From positions 1 to 24,325 of the forward strand of contig DATCBU010000029.1 in the NCBI GenBank assembly GCA_036511675.1: a stretch of DNA of 24,325 nt, in the 5' to 3' direction. The notes below the pieces were generated by a model, which saw nothing but the letters and a program-made list of their open reading frames with translations, was not told the DNA's origin and ran no database searches. Positions 6,815 through 14,037 of this stretch are shown here, in pieces; position 1 is the first letter of the stretch, and every line of letters starts with the position of its first letter. This DNA is from Chersky-840 sp036511675. GTDB lineage: Bacteria > Actinomycetota > Acidimicrobiia > Acidimicrobiales > UBA8190. Both the position numbers and the translations under genes were made by a program.

Positions 6815-7255
6815 TCAGTCGGTGGGGGCGAAGAGCGCGATCCCGGCCTCCTCGGACACGGCCTCGAACCGGGCCCGGACCGCCATCCCGATATGCACGG
6901 CGTCGGGGGGGCATCCCACGATGTTCGTCATGACCCGGGGCCCCTCTTCGAGGTCGACGAGGGCCACCACGTAGGGGACCCAGTCCCGGAAGGGGCGGGT
7001 GTACATCTGGCGGATCACGGTGAAGCTGTACACGGTGCCGTTCCCGCTGGCGGGCACCCATGCGACGGGGCCGCGACATACCAGGCAGCGGTCACGGGCA
7101 TAGAGCTGCCGGGCGCCACAGCTCGTGCACTGTTGGACCACGAGCCGCCCGTCGTGGGCGGCGGCCCAGTACGGGGCGGAGTCGGGGTTCGGGACCGGTG
7201 CCGGGCGCGGCTTGGGTGGGCGCTCGTCGCCCGGCGTCGGGGTGCGATCGGTCAC
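6815..7255 (-). CDS. DUF35 Zn-ribbon/OB-fold partner of thiolase-fold protein 2
   Basis: The 146-residue protein starts with a Pro-rich stretch (residues 1-28), then PYWAAAHDGRLVVQQC, the zinc ribbon C43xxC46 and C57xxC60 (CTSCG...CLVC), and the OB-fold with NGTVYSFTVIRQMYTRPF, PYVVALVDLEEGPRVM and GMAVRARFE. This is a complete DUF35 protein of the ChsH2/acyl-CoA-binding type. The GTG start at 7255 overlaps the stop of thiolase-fold protein 2 by 4 bases (GTGA, 7252-7255), so translation is coupled and a one-to-one complex is likely. It is the last gene of the six-gene overlapping chain; repeats and a terminator-like hairpin follow its stop. Confidence 0.92.
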   Translation of the reverse strand: MTDRTPTPGDERPPKPRPAPVPNPDSAPYWAAAHDGRLVVQQCTSCGARQLYARDRCLVCRGPVAWVPASGNGTVYSFTVIRQMYTRPFRDWVPYVVALVDLEEGPRVMTNIVGCPPDAVHIGMAVRARFEAVSEEAGIALFAPTD

Positions 7256-8421
7256 GGGGCCTCCCGTCCGAGTACGAGGGTGGCGCCGGTGGAGAGCATG
7301 CCACCGGTGCCATGCGCCACGGCGATGCGCGCCCCGGGAACCTGGGTGGGACCGCCTTCGCCGCGCAGCTGGCGCACCGCCTCGACGATGAGGAACATGC
7401 CCCGCATGCCGGGGTGACACGCCGAGAGCCCCCCGCCGTCGGTGTTGGTGGGCAGCCGCCCGCCCACCTCGAGGCCGCCGTCCTCCACGAAGGCGCCGCC
7501 CTCACCCTTGGCGCAGAACCCGAGATCCTCCACGGTGAGGACCACGGTGATGGTGAACGAGTCGTAGAGCTGCGCCACGTCGACGTCGGCGGGCGTGATC
7601 CCGGCCCGGGCGAAGGCCACCGGGCCGCACTGGGCCGCGGGGGACACCGTCAGGCTGGGCATGGCAGACAGGTTCAGGTGATGGGTGGTGGCGTGGGCGG
7701 CCCCGAGCACGTAGACGGGATCCCGGGGCAGATCGGCGGCGCGCTCCTCGGTGGTGACGATGCAGGCCCCACCACCATCGGAGATCACACAGCAGTCGAG
7801 TTTGTGCAGCGGGTCGGCCACGAGGCGCGACGTCACGACGTCCTCGACGGTGATGGGCTCGCGTTCTTGGGCCTGGGGATTGGTCGCCGCGTGCTTGCGC
7901 ATCGTCACCGCCACCGCCGCCAGCTGTTGGGGGGTGGTGCCGAACTCGTGCATGTGCCGGCGCGCCGCCATGGCGTAGTTGCCCACCAACGTGTTGCCCC
8001 ACAGGGCGTCGTAGATGGCGGGCCCCGGGGCGAAGCCGCCGCCCCCACCACCGGTTCCCAGTCGCCTTCCCATCTGCGAGAGCTGGACACTGCCGTAGGT
8101 GACGAGGACCACCTCCGCCGCCCCGCACTCCACCGCGTAGGCGGCGTGCTCGACGAGCACCTCGAACGAGGACCCGCCCGAATTGGTCTCGTCGAAGTAG
8201 ATGGGATGTAGGCCCAGGTATTCGGCCACTCCCGTGGCGTACATGGGGAAGAAGCCGGTGGTGGCGAACCCGTCCACCTCGGCGAAGGTCAACCCGGCGT
8301 CGGCCAAGGCGCGATCGGCGGCCTGGCCGTGCACGGCATGCTCGGACAGATCGGGGAGGTGGGGGTAGTCCGAGGTCGCCACCCCGGCAATGACGGGCCG
8401 CCGGCCCCGGGGCGGGCTCAT
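7252..8421 (-). CDS. Thiolase-fold protein 2, Cys-less (Ltp2-like, Tyr/His variant)
   Basis: The 389-residue protein has the SCP-x/Ltp thiolase fold (VIAGVATSDYP at the N-terminus, AVAHGTGGMLSTGATLVL at the C-terminus) but reads DETNSGGSS (77-85) where a thiolase has its nucleophilic Cys, so it cannot form the usual acyl-enzyme. The first oxyanion-hole His is Tyr (Y286 in AQLYDSF), while the second His appears kept (H336 in SACHPGM), exactly 50 residues later. In Ltp2, an aldolase of steroid side-chain degradation that works with a DUF35 partner, both positions are Tyr. This protein is therefore an Ltp2-like aldolase candidate with a hybrid site. It overlaps DUF35 genes on both sides by 4 bases. 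Substrate unknown; retro-aldol cleavage of a beta-hydroxyacyl-CoA is the best inference. Confidence 0.88.
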   Translation of the reverse strand: MSPPRGRRPVIAGVATSDYPHLPDLSEHAVHGQAADRALADAGLTFAEVDGFATTGFFPMYATGVAEYLGLHPIYFDETNSGGSSFEVLVEHAAYAVECGAAEVVLVTYGSVQLSQMGRRLGTGGGGGGFAPGPAIYDALWGNTLVGNYAMAARRHMHEFGTTPQQLAAVAVTMRKHAATNPQAQEREPITVEDVVTSRLVADPLHKLDCCVISDGGGACIVTTEERAADLPRDPVYVLGAAHATTHHLNLSAMPSLTVSPAAQCGPVAFARAGITPADVDVAQLYDSFTITVVLTVEDLGFCAKGEGGAFVEDGGLEVGGRLPTNTDGGGLSACHPGMRGMFLIVEAVRQLRGEGGPTQVPGARIAVAHGTGGMLSTGATLVLGREAP

Positions 8422-8861
8422 CGACTCTCCCCGCCCGCCGCGGGCCGGAAGCGGGGGACCGCCAACTCCGGTCCCATGTCCTCCCATGCCACCTCGACGG
8501 CCATGCCCACGGTCACCTCTTCCGGTTCGACGTCGACCAGGTTCGACACCATGCGTAGCCCCTGGGCCCCGTCGAGCTCGACGGCGATCACGACGTAGGG
8601 GATCTTGTCCGCCAACGACGGGATGAAGGCCTGGCGCACGACTGTGTAGGTGTACACCGTCCCCGTGCCCTCGGTGGCGGACCACTCCGAGGCCGTGCTG
8701 CGACAGACGGGGCACACCGGGCCCGGCGGATGGCGCATCTGTCCGCAGGCCGTGCACCGTTGCACCACGAGGCGGTGCTCCGCGGCGGCCTCCCACCACC
8801 CCACGGTCTCGGCACTGGCGGCGGGCATGGGCATCTCGTCGGGGAACCAGCGCTCGGTCAT
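8418..8861 (-). CDS. DUF35 Zn-ribbon/OB-fold partner of thiolase-fold protein 3
   Basis: The 147-residue protein has an N-terminal helix (GWWEAAAEHRLVVQRC), a zinc ribbon with C36xxC39 and C50xxC53 (CTACG...CPVC) and an OB-fold (GTGTVYTYTVVRQAFIPS, PYVVIAVELDGAQGLRMVSN, GMAVEVAWEDMG). It lies between thiolase-fold proteins 3 and 2 and overlaps both by 4 bases (ATGA at 8858-8861 and at 8418-8421). By gene order (thiolase first, DUF35 next) it pairs with protein 3, but exchange with protein 2 cannot be excluded. Its expected role is to complete the CoA-binding site and dimer edge of the aldolase-like enzyme. Confidence 0.92.
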   Translation of the reverse strand: MTERWFPDEMPMPAASAETVGWWEAAAEHRLVVQRCTACGQMRHPPGPVCPVCRSTASEWSATEGTGTVYTYTVVRQAFIPSLADKIPYVVIAVELDGAQGLRMVSNLVDVEPEEVTVGMAVEVAWEDMGPELAVPRFRPAAGGESR

Positions 8862-10090
8862 GGCCGCGCCATCACCAAGGCGCTGGTGGGCACGCCCGCC
8901 GCGCTCGTCACCAGGCAGGTCTGGGCGCCGTCGACCTGGCACGTGGAGCTGCCCCGCAACTGGCGCACCCCCTCCACCACATGGTTGAGCCCGTGGATGT
9001 AGGCCTCGGACAGGCTGCCCCCGTGGGTGTTGGTGGGCAACGACCCGCCCGACCACGACAGCGCCCCCGAGGCGGCGAAGGGCCCCCCCTCGCCGCGCCC
9101 GCAGAATCCGAAGTCCTCCAGGCTGAGCAGGACGAGCCCGGTGAAGTGGTCATAGATCTGGGCCACGTCGATGTCGCTCGGCCCGATCCCCGACGCCGCC
9201 CACAGCCGCGCCGCCACCTGGCGCGCCCCGGCGCTGGCGTAGTCGTCGTCGGGCATCGACACGTTGGAGTACTGGCCGTGGCCGAAGCCCCGCAGCGCAC
9301 CCTGGGCCGCGCCGAGCAGGGCCACCGGGCCATGGGCGCTGTCGGCGGCACGCTCGGCCGTGGTGACGACCACCGCACAGGCCCCGTCGTTCTCGAGACA
9401 GCAGTCGAAGAGGCGGAAGGGCTCCGACACCCAGCGCGACGCCAGGTAGTCGTCCATCGTCATGGGCCGGTCTCTCATGACGGCGCGCGGGTTGCGCGCC
9501 GCGTGGGCCCGGGTGGTCACCGCCACGTGCCCCATGTGCTCGACGGTGGTGCCGAACCGGTGCATGTGGCGGCGCAGCACCATGGCGTAGGCGATGGGGG
9601 GGCTGAACATGCCGAAGGGCATCGTGAACCCCACGTGCGCCTCCAACAGGCTGGTGGCCCGGCGCACGTGCGGGACGCGGGGCGGGCCCGGGCGCGTCGC
9701 CACGTTGCCGGGCCCCTGGCCGAAGCGGCGGAATTGCCCCTGGCACAACGACCGGTACACCACCACCGCCTCCGCCGCGCCGCTCTGCACCGCCATGGCG
9801 GCGTTGGCCACCGCCGCGCAGGCCCCGCCGCCCCCGGGGAGCCACGACAAGCTGGCGTAGCGCAGCTCGGGCAACCCCAGGTCCGCTGCCATGAAGGTGG
9901 CCTCGTTGCGGTCCTCGGCGAACGACGCCAGGCCGTCGATGTCGTCGGGGGTCATGCCGGCATCGGCGATGGCGCCCAGCACCGCCTGCAGCGCCAATTG
10001 GTATTCGCTGGTGCCGGTGATGCCGCCCCATTTGGCGTAGCGGGTTTCGCCCACCCCGACCAGGCACGCGGCGCGCCCCACGGCGCTCAC
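8858..10090 (-). CDS. Thiolase-fold protein 3, Ltp2-like aldolase candidate (Tyr/Tyr)
   Basis: The 410-residue protein starts MSAVGRAACLVGVGETRYAKWGG and ends VTSAAGVPTSALVMARP. The nucleophile region reads WLPGGGGAC (83-91), so the thiolase Cys is not at its usual place. The two oxyanion-hole histidines are replaced by Y313 (AQIYDHF) and Y364 (LSEAYIHG), 51 residues apart. This matches the paired tyrosines known to act in the steroid side-chain aldolase Ltp2, which also needs a DUF35 partner. It is therefore a strong candidate for retro-aldol release of acetyl- or propionyl-CoA from a tertiary or branched beta-hydroxyacyl-CoA. The GTG start at 10090 overlaps the CoA-transferase stop (10087-10090) and its own stop overlaps the DUF35 start, which supports one transcript and a complex. 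Confidence 0.9.
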   Translation of the reverse strand: MSAVGRAACLVGVGETRYAKWGGITGTSEYQLALQAVLGAIADAGMTPDDIDGLASFAEDRNEATFMAADLGLPELRYASLSWLPGGGGACAAVANAAMAVQSGAAEAVVVYRSLCQGQFRRFGQGPGNVATRPGPPRVPHVRRATSLLEAHVGFTMPFGMFSPPIAYAMVLRRHMHRFGTTVEHMGHVAVTTRAHAARNPRAVMRDRPMTMDDYLASRWVSEPFRLFDCCLENDGACAVVVTTAERAADSAHGPVALLGAAQGALRGFGHGQYSNVSMPDDDYASAGARQVAARLWAASGIGPSDIDVAQIYDHFTGLVLLSLEDFGFCGRGEGGPFAASGALSWSGGSLPTNTHGGSLSEAYIHGLNHVVEGVRQLRGSSTCQVDGAQTCLVTSAAGVPTSALVMARP

Positions 10091-11247
10091 CGCACCGACC
10101 ACTCGGCGCGGACCTCGGCGGTGTGCTCCCCCAGCAGCGGGGGGCGGCGGTCCATCACCCACGGGGAGCCGTGCGCCAGGAAAGGGGCGCCGGCGTAGGG
10201 CACCGACCGTGCCAGCTCGGGATGCTCGAGCTCGACGAAATGGCCCCGGGCGCGCAGGTGCCGGTCGTCGAAGACCTCCTCGGGCGACCGGATCACCCCC
10301 CACGGCAGGCCCGCACCCTGGCCCAGTTCGTACAGGGTCTCGCCGTCGTGTTTCGCGGCCAGCCGCTTGAGCGCCAGCCACACCTCGCGGTAGTTGGCGG
10401 CGCGGTGCACGGGGTCGGCGAAGGCGGGGTCCGACAACGGGCCGGCCACCTCTTCGCGCTCGAGCATCTCGAGCATCCCGGCGAACACGTGCGGTCCGAG
10501 GAAGTCGGGGTTGAGCGCGGCCACCTGCCGCCCGTCGGACGCGGTGAGCGTGGGGTGAGGCCCCCGGCGATGCACGCCCCCCGAGCACAGGTACGTCATG
10601 AGATGCCACTCGGTCATGCTGGCCGAGCACTCGTGGGCGGAGACGTCGATGTGCTGACCGACCCCGGACCGGGAGCGCCACGCCAGCGCCGCCAGCACGG
10701 CGATGGCGCCATAGGTCGACGCCGTGCGCCACGCCTGGTCGCCGTGGCTCGCCAGGGGGGGCGTGTCGTAGACGCCGTCGGGCCCCGGCCCGTAGCCGCA
10801 CGCCGCCATCGACCCGCCCAGGGCCATGAGCACGAGGTCGTCGGCGAGGTAGTCGGCCCACGGCCCGTCGGACCCGAAGGGCGTGATCGCACACACCACC
10901 AGGCCCGGTACCCGCTCGTGCAAGGAGGCGAAGTCGAGGCCCCGGGCCTCGGCCTGCGCCGGGCGCAGCGTGTGCACGACCACGTCGGCGGCGTCGCACA
11001 GTCCCAGGACCTCGGCGTTGTCGCCGGCCACCACCGAGCGCTTGCCCACGTTGTCGGCCCAGAAGGCCAGGCTGCGGTCGGGCCCGGGCTCGTCGTCGAG
11101 GAACGGTCCGACGGCGCGCGAGGGGGCACCTTCGGGAGGTTCGATCTTCACCACGTCGGCGCCGAGCCCGGCCAGGAGCCTCCCGCAGTACTCGGCGGAC
11201 TCGTCGCTGAGCTCGAGGACGCGCACCGACCCGAGAGGAGCGGTCAC
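10087..11247 (-). CDS. Family III (CaiB/BaiF) CoA-transferase subunit A, possibly non-catalytic
   Basis: The 386-residue protein has the CaiB/BaiF layout: N-terminal Rossmann-like segment SVRVLELSDESAEYCGRLLA, LGADVVKIEPPEG, the motif GVGQHIDVS (195-203), and a C-terminal LGEHT. These enzymes move CoA between carboxylic acids through an Asp-bound acyl anhydride. Judged by the spacing I recall between that Asp and the GQ of TGxGQ (25 residues), the catalytic position here falls on Trp173, with an Asp three residues earlier (D170 in SHGDQAW). The following CoA-transferase has Asp at exactly that spacing. This suggests a heteromeric enzyme in which this chain is structural, but an alignment is needed. 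GTGA overlaps join it to both neighbours. Confidence 0.88.
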   Translation of the reverse strand: MTAPLGSVRVLELSDESAEYCGRLLAGLGADVVKIEPPEGAPSRAVGPFLDDEPGPDRSLAFWADNVGKRSVVAGDNAEVLGLCDAADVVVHTLRPAQAEARGLDFASLHERVPGLVVCAITPFGSDGPWADYLADDLVLMALGGSMAACGYGPGPDGVYDTPPLASHGDQAWRTASTYGAIAVLAALAWRSRSGVGQHIDVSAHECSASMTEWHLMTYLCSGGVHRRGPHPTLTASDGRQVAALNPDFLGPHVFAGMLEMLEREEVAGPLSDPAFADPVHRAANYREVWLALKRLAAKHDGETLYELGQGAGLPWGVIRSPEEVFDDRHLRARGHFVELEHPELARSVPYAGAPFLAHGSPWVMDRRPPLLGEHTAEVRAEWSVR

Positions 11248-12587
11248 GACAGGGCCCCCTCGGCCACGAGGTCGGCGACCTCGTCGGCGTGCATGCCGAG
11301 CACCGAACCGAGCACGGACTCGTTGTCCTCGCCCAGACAGGGTGGGCCCCGGCGCAACATCCCTCCCGTGTGCGGCGGCGTGGCCGACATGCGGAAGGGG
11401 ACGCCCTCGAGCGGCAGCGCCGCCACCTCGGCGTTGCCGAGCATGGTGTAGTGGCCGCGCGCCGCCAGCTGCGGATCGCGCTCGAGGCGGTCGGCGGCGT
11501 CTTGCACCGCGCCGGCCGGCACACCGGCGCGCTGGAGCAGGTCCATCACGTCGTAGCGGTCGCGTTCGGCCGTCCACGCCTGGACATGGGCGTCGACGTC
11601 CACGACGTGCTCGACGCGCCCCGCCACGGTGGCGAAGCGGGGGTCGGCGGCCCAGTTCGGGCGGCCCATGGCTTGTACTAGCGATTCCCACTGGTCCTGG
11701 GTGCGGCACGACACCACCACCCATTTGTCGTCGCCCAGGGCCCGGTAGGCGCCCGAGGGCGCGGCGGGGGGATGGGCACGGCGGTTCCCGGTGGGGAACC
11801 CCGGCCGGCGACTGGGCCGGCCGTTGAGCACGGCGTCGAGCAGGAGCGCTCCCGACAGTGCGGTGGCGGGCTCGAGCTGCGAGACGTCGATGTGCTGTCC
11901 CTCGCCCGTGCGGTCGCGGTGGATGGCGCCGGCCAGGATGGCGATGGCCCCGAGGTAGCCGCCCACGTGGTCGAGGTACGAGAACGACCACCCCGCCGGC
12001 GGCCGGTCGGGGAGGCCCACCATGAAGGTGAGGCCCGTGAGCGCCTGGGCGGTGGGTCCCATGGTCACGTGGGAGGTGTCGGGGCCCTCGTGGCCGAACC
12101 CGCACATCGAGACGTAGATGACGTCGGGGCGGATCTGGCGCATGACCTCGTAGGAGAGCCCCCACCGATCGAGGGTGCCCGCCGCGAAGCTTTCGGTCAC
12201 CACGTCGGACTGCGCCACCAGGTCCTTGAGCACCGCCAGGCCCTTCGGGTGTCGGGCATTGACGGTGATGCTCTTCTTTCCCCCCGTGTTGTACTTGTAG
12301 AAGATCCCGCCCCGGTTGGGGCTTGGTGCCCCGGTGGCGTTGGCGAGGGTGGCGGCGCCGAAGGCCTCGCCCCGTTCGCCGGGCTCGGGGACGAAGGGGG
12401 GCATGACCCGGATGGCGTCGGGGAAGCGGGTGCTCTCCACCCGGATGACCTCGGCCCCCAGGCACCCGCAGATCAACGTGGCCTGGGCCCCGAAGCCCAG
12501 GCGCGTGAAGTCGAGGATGCGCAGCCCCTGCAGCGCCATGCCCGCCGCACCGGGCGCGCCCTGTCCCCCCCCAGCCTGTGGCGTCAC
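11244..12587 (-). CDS. Family III (CaiB/BaiF) CoA-transferase subunit B, first gene of the leftward operon
   Basis: The 447-residue protein (counted from GTG 12587) shows GLRILDFTRLGFGAQATLI, LGAEVIRVES, NTGGKKSITVNARHPKG (CoA-binding region), the likely catalytic D206 in YLDHVGG and GEGQHIDVS (228-236) 25 residues beyond. It should transfer CoA to a carboxylate, activating a substrate for the aldolase-like steps. The N-terminal 16 residues before MALQGLRIL are low in complexity, so ATG 12539 is an alternative start. Neither start has a good ribosome-binding site, but a TATCGT box ends 7 bases before GTG 12587, which fits a leaderless transcript. It overlaps subunit A by 4 bases. The pairing resembles two-chain family III enzymes such as BbsEF; the substrate is unknown. 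Confidence 0.9.
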   Translation of the reverse strand: MTPQAGGGQGAPGAAGMALQGLRILDFTRLGFGAQATLICGCLGAEVIRVESTRFPDAIRVMPPFVPEPGERGEAFGAATLANATGAPSPNRGGIFYKYNTGGKKSITVNARHPKGLAVLKDLVAQSDVVTESFAAGTLDRWGLSYEVMRQIRPDVIYVSMCGFGHEGPDTSHVTMGPTAQALTGLTFMVGLPDRPPAGWSFSYLDHVGGYLGAIAILAGAIHRDRTGEGQHIDVSQLEPATALSGALLLDAVLNGRPSRRPGFPTGNRRAHPPAAPSGAYRALGDDKWVVVSCRTQDQWESLVQAMGRPNWAADPRFATVAGRVEHVVDVDAHVQAWTAERDRYDVMDLLQRAGVPAGAVQDAADRLERDPQLAARGHYTMLGNAEVAALPLEGVPFRMSATPPHTGGMLRRGPPCLGEDNESVLGSVLGMHADEVADLVAEGALS

Positions 12588-12594
12588 GGCGCCG

Positions 12595-12625
12595 ACGATA
12601 GTGTGATCTCCGACACGCGTGTCAG
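12595..12625 (-). promoter_or_regulatory. Candidate leaderless promoter of the CoA-transferase/aldolase operon
   Basis: On the minus strand TATCGT (12600-12595) matches a -10 box and lies 7 bases before GTG 12587, so transcription would begin at or near the start codon. CTGACA (12625-12620) matches a -35 box but with a 19-base spacer, slightly long. The absence of a ribosome-binding site in front of GTG 12587 agrees with a leaderless start. Confidence 0.4.
12612..12623. promoter_or_regulatory. Perfect 12-bp palindrome (operator candidate) between divergent genes
   Basis: GACACGCGTGTC is a perfect inverted repeat in the 97-base space between the leftward CoA-transferase operon and the rightward amidohydrolase. 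It covers the spacer and edges of the -35 box of the leftward promoter candidate, a place where binding of a dimeric repressor (for example a TetR-type protein) would block transcription. No regulator gene is in the window. Confidence 0.5.
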
Positions 12626-12684
12626 GGAACGGCGCGCCGCCCCGACGCCGGGCGCGGCGTCACCGACGGGGGACGGGAGGGCCC

Positions 12685-13965
12685 ATGCAGCTCGAGGACC
12701 TGGTGCTCGTCAGCGTGGACGACCACGTCGTCGAGCCTCCGGACATGTTCGAGGGCCGCGTGCCGGCTCGCTTCGCCGACCAGGCCCCGCGCGTCGACGT
12801 CCGTGACGACGGCACCGAGATCTGGCGCTTCGACGGCAAGGAGGCCACCAACATCGGGCTCAACGCCGTGGCGGGTCGCCCCGTCGAGGAGTACGGCATC
12901 GAACCGACGTCGTTCGCCGAGATCCGGTCGGGCTGCTACGACATCCACGACCGCGTGCGGGACATGGACGCCAACGGGGTCCTGGCCTCGATGTGCTTCC
13001 CGTCGTTCCCCCAATTGTGCGGCCAGCTCTTCGCCAAGGCCTCGGACCCCGAGCTCGGGCTGGCGGTGCTCCGGGCCTACAACGACTGGCACATCGACGC
13101 GTGGTGCGGCGCCTATCCGGGCCGGTTCATCCCCCTGTCCCTGCCGCCACTGTGGGACCCCGCGGCGATGGCCGACGAGGTGCGACGGGTGGCGGCCAAG
13201 GGATGTCACGCCGTGTCGTTCTCGGAGAACCCCGCCAAGCTCAAGCTGCCCAGCTTCCACAGCGACCATTGGGACCCCTTCTGGTCGGCGTGCAGCGACG
13301 AGGGCACGATCGTGTGCCTGCACATCGGGTCGTCGTCGTCGCTGGTAGTAACCGCTCCCGATGCCCCCATCGACGTGCTCATCGGGTTGCAGCCCGTCAA
13401 CATCGTCCAGGCCGCCGCCGATCTGCTGTGGTCCCCGGTGCTGCGCAAGTTCCCGGACCTGCGCGTGGCGCTGTCGGAAGGCGGCATCGGCTGGATCCCG
13501 TATTTCTTGGACCGCATGGATTGGATCTACACGCGCCACCACGGCTGGACGGGGCAGGACTTCGGGAACAAGCTGCCCAGCCAGGTCTTCGCCGAGCAGA
13601 TCGTCACGTGCTTCATCGACGACCCGTCCGGCATCGAGCTGCGCCACCGGGTGGGCATCGACTCCATGTGCTGGGAGTCGGACTATCCCCATTCGGACTC
13701 GACCTGGCCCCAGTCCCCCGAGATGCTCATGAAGTCGCTCGACGGGGTACCCGACGAGGACATCGAGAAGTTCACCCACCGAAACGCCATGCGCCACTAC
13801 CGGTTCGACCCCTTCGCACACCGCCCCAAGGAGCAGTGCACGGTGGGAGCCCTGCGGGCCGGGGCCGCCGATGTGGACGTGACCCCGCGGCCCGGGAACC
13901 GCCCCGTCGGGCCGAGGATGACCAAGGCCACCGACCTCACCCGCCACCCCGGGACCAACCGCTAG
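12685..13965 (+). CDS. Amidohydrolase-2 family metal-dependent hydrolase
   Basis: The 426-residue protein fits the amidohydrolase_2 (ACMSD-like TIM-barrel) family, cytoplasmic metal enzymes that hydrolyse or decarboxylate. It begins with VSVDDHVVEPPDMF, giving H14 and E17 in place of the common HxH. Further likely metal or catalytic residues are H213 (CLHIGSSSS), E265 (ALSEGGIGWIPYF) and D333 (WESDYPHSDST). The C-terminal 45 residues (PRPGNRPVGPR...) are probably disordered. The ATG at 12685 is preceded by gggagg (12675-12680); a longer frame starts at 12619 but would cover the palindrome and has no ribosome-binding site. Divergent placement from the CoA-transferases suggests shared control and a ring- or side-chain-related hydrolysis or decarboxylation in the same pathway (inference). 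Confidence 0.88.
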   Translation: MQLEDLVLVSVDDHVVEPPDMFEGRVPARFADQAPRVDVRDDGTEIWRFDGKEATNIGLNAVAGRPVEEYGIEPTSFAEIRSGCYDIHDRVRDMDANGVLASMCFPSFPQLCGQLFAKASDPELGLAVLRAYNDWHIDAWCGAYPGRFIPLSLPPLWDPAAMADEVRRVAAKGCHAVSFSENPAKLKLPSFHSDHWDPFWSACSDEGTIVCLHIGSSSSLVVTAPDAPIDVLIGLQPVNIVQAAADLLWSPVLRKFPDLRVALSEGGIGWIPYFLDRMDWIYTRHHGWTGQDFGNKLPSQVFAEQIVTCFIDDPSGIELRHRVGIDSMCWESDYPHSDSTWPQSPEMLMKSLDGVPDEDIEKFTHRNAMRHYRFDPFAHRPKEQCTVGALRAGAADVDVTPRPGNRPVGPRMTKATDLTRHPGTNR

Positions 13966-13992
13966 GGCCCGAGCGCGCCGGACGCGGGCAGT

Positions 13993-14037
13993 GCATCCAC
14001 ACTCAGCGCATCCACACTCAGCGCATCCACACCTCGC
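13993..14037. repeat. 15-base tandem repeat covering the 3' end of the cyclase gene
   Basis: Three units of gcatccacactcagc (13993-14007, 14008-14022, and a variant at 14023-14037). On the minus strand the unit is gtgtggatgcgctga, the last codons and stop of the cyclase (Val-Trp-Met-Arg-stop), so the gene end has been copied downstream. The block lies between convergent genes. Confidence 0.9.

Noticed and set aside
8858..11524. Apparent 888-residue fusion of CoA-transferase region and thiolase-fold protein 3
   Set aside because: Only the last 410 residues are real; the upstream part is an out-of-frame reading of the CoA-transferase genes, and the true start is GTG 10090 overlapping their stop.
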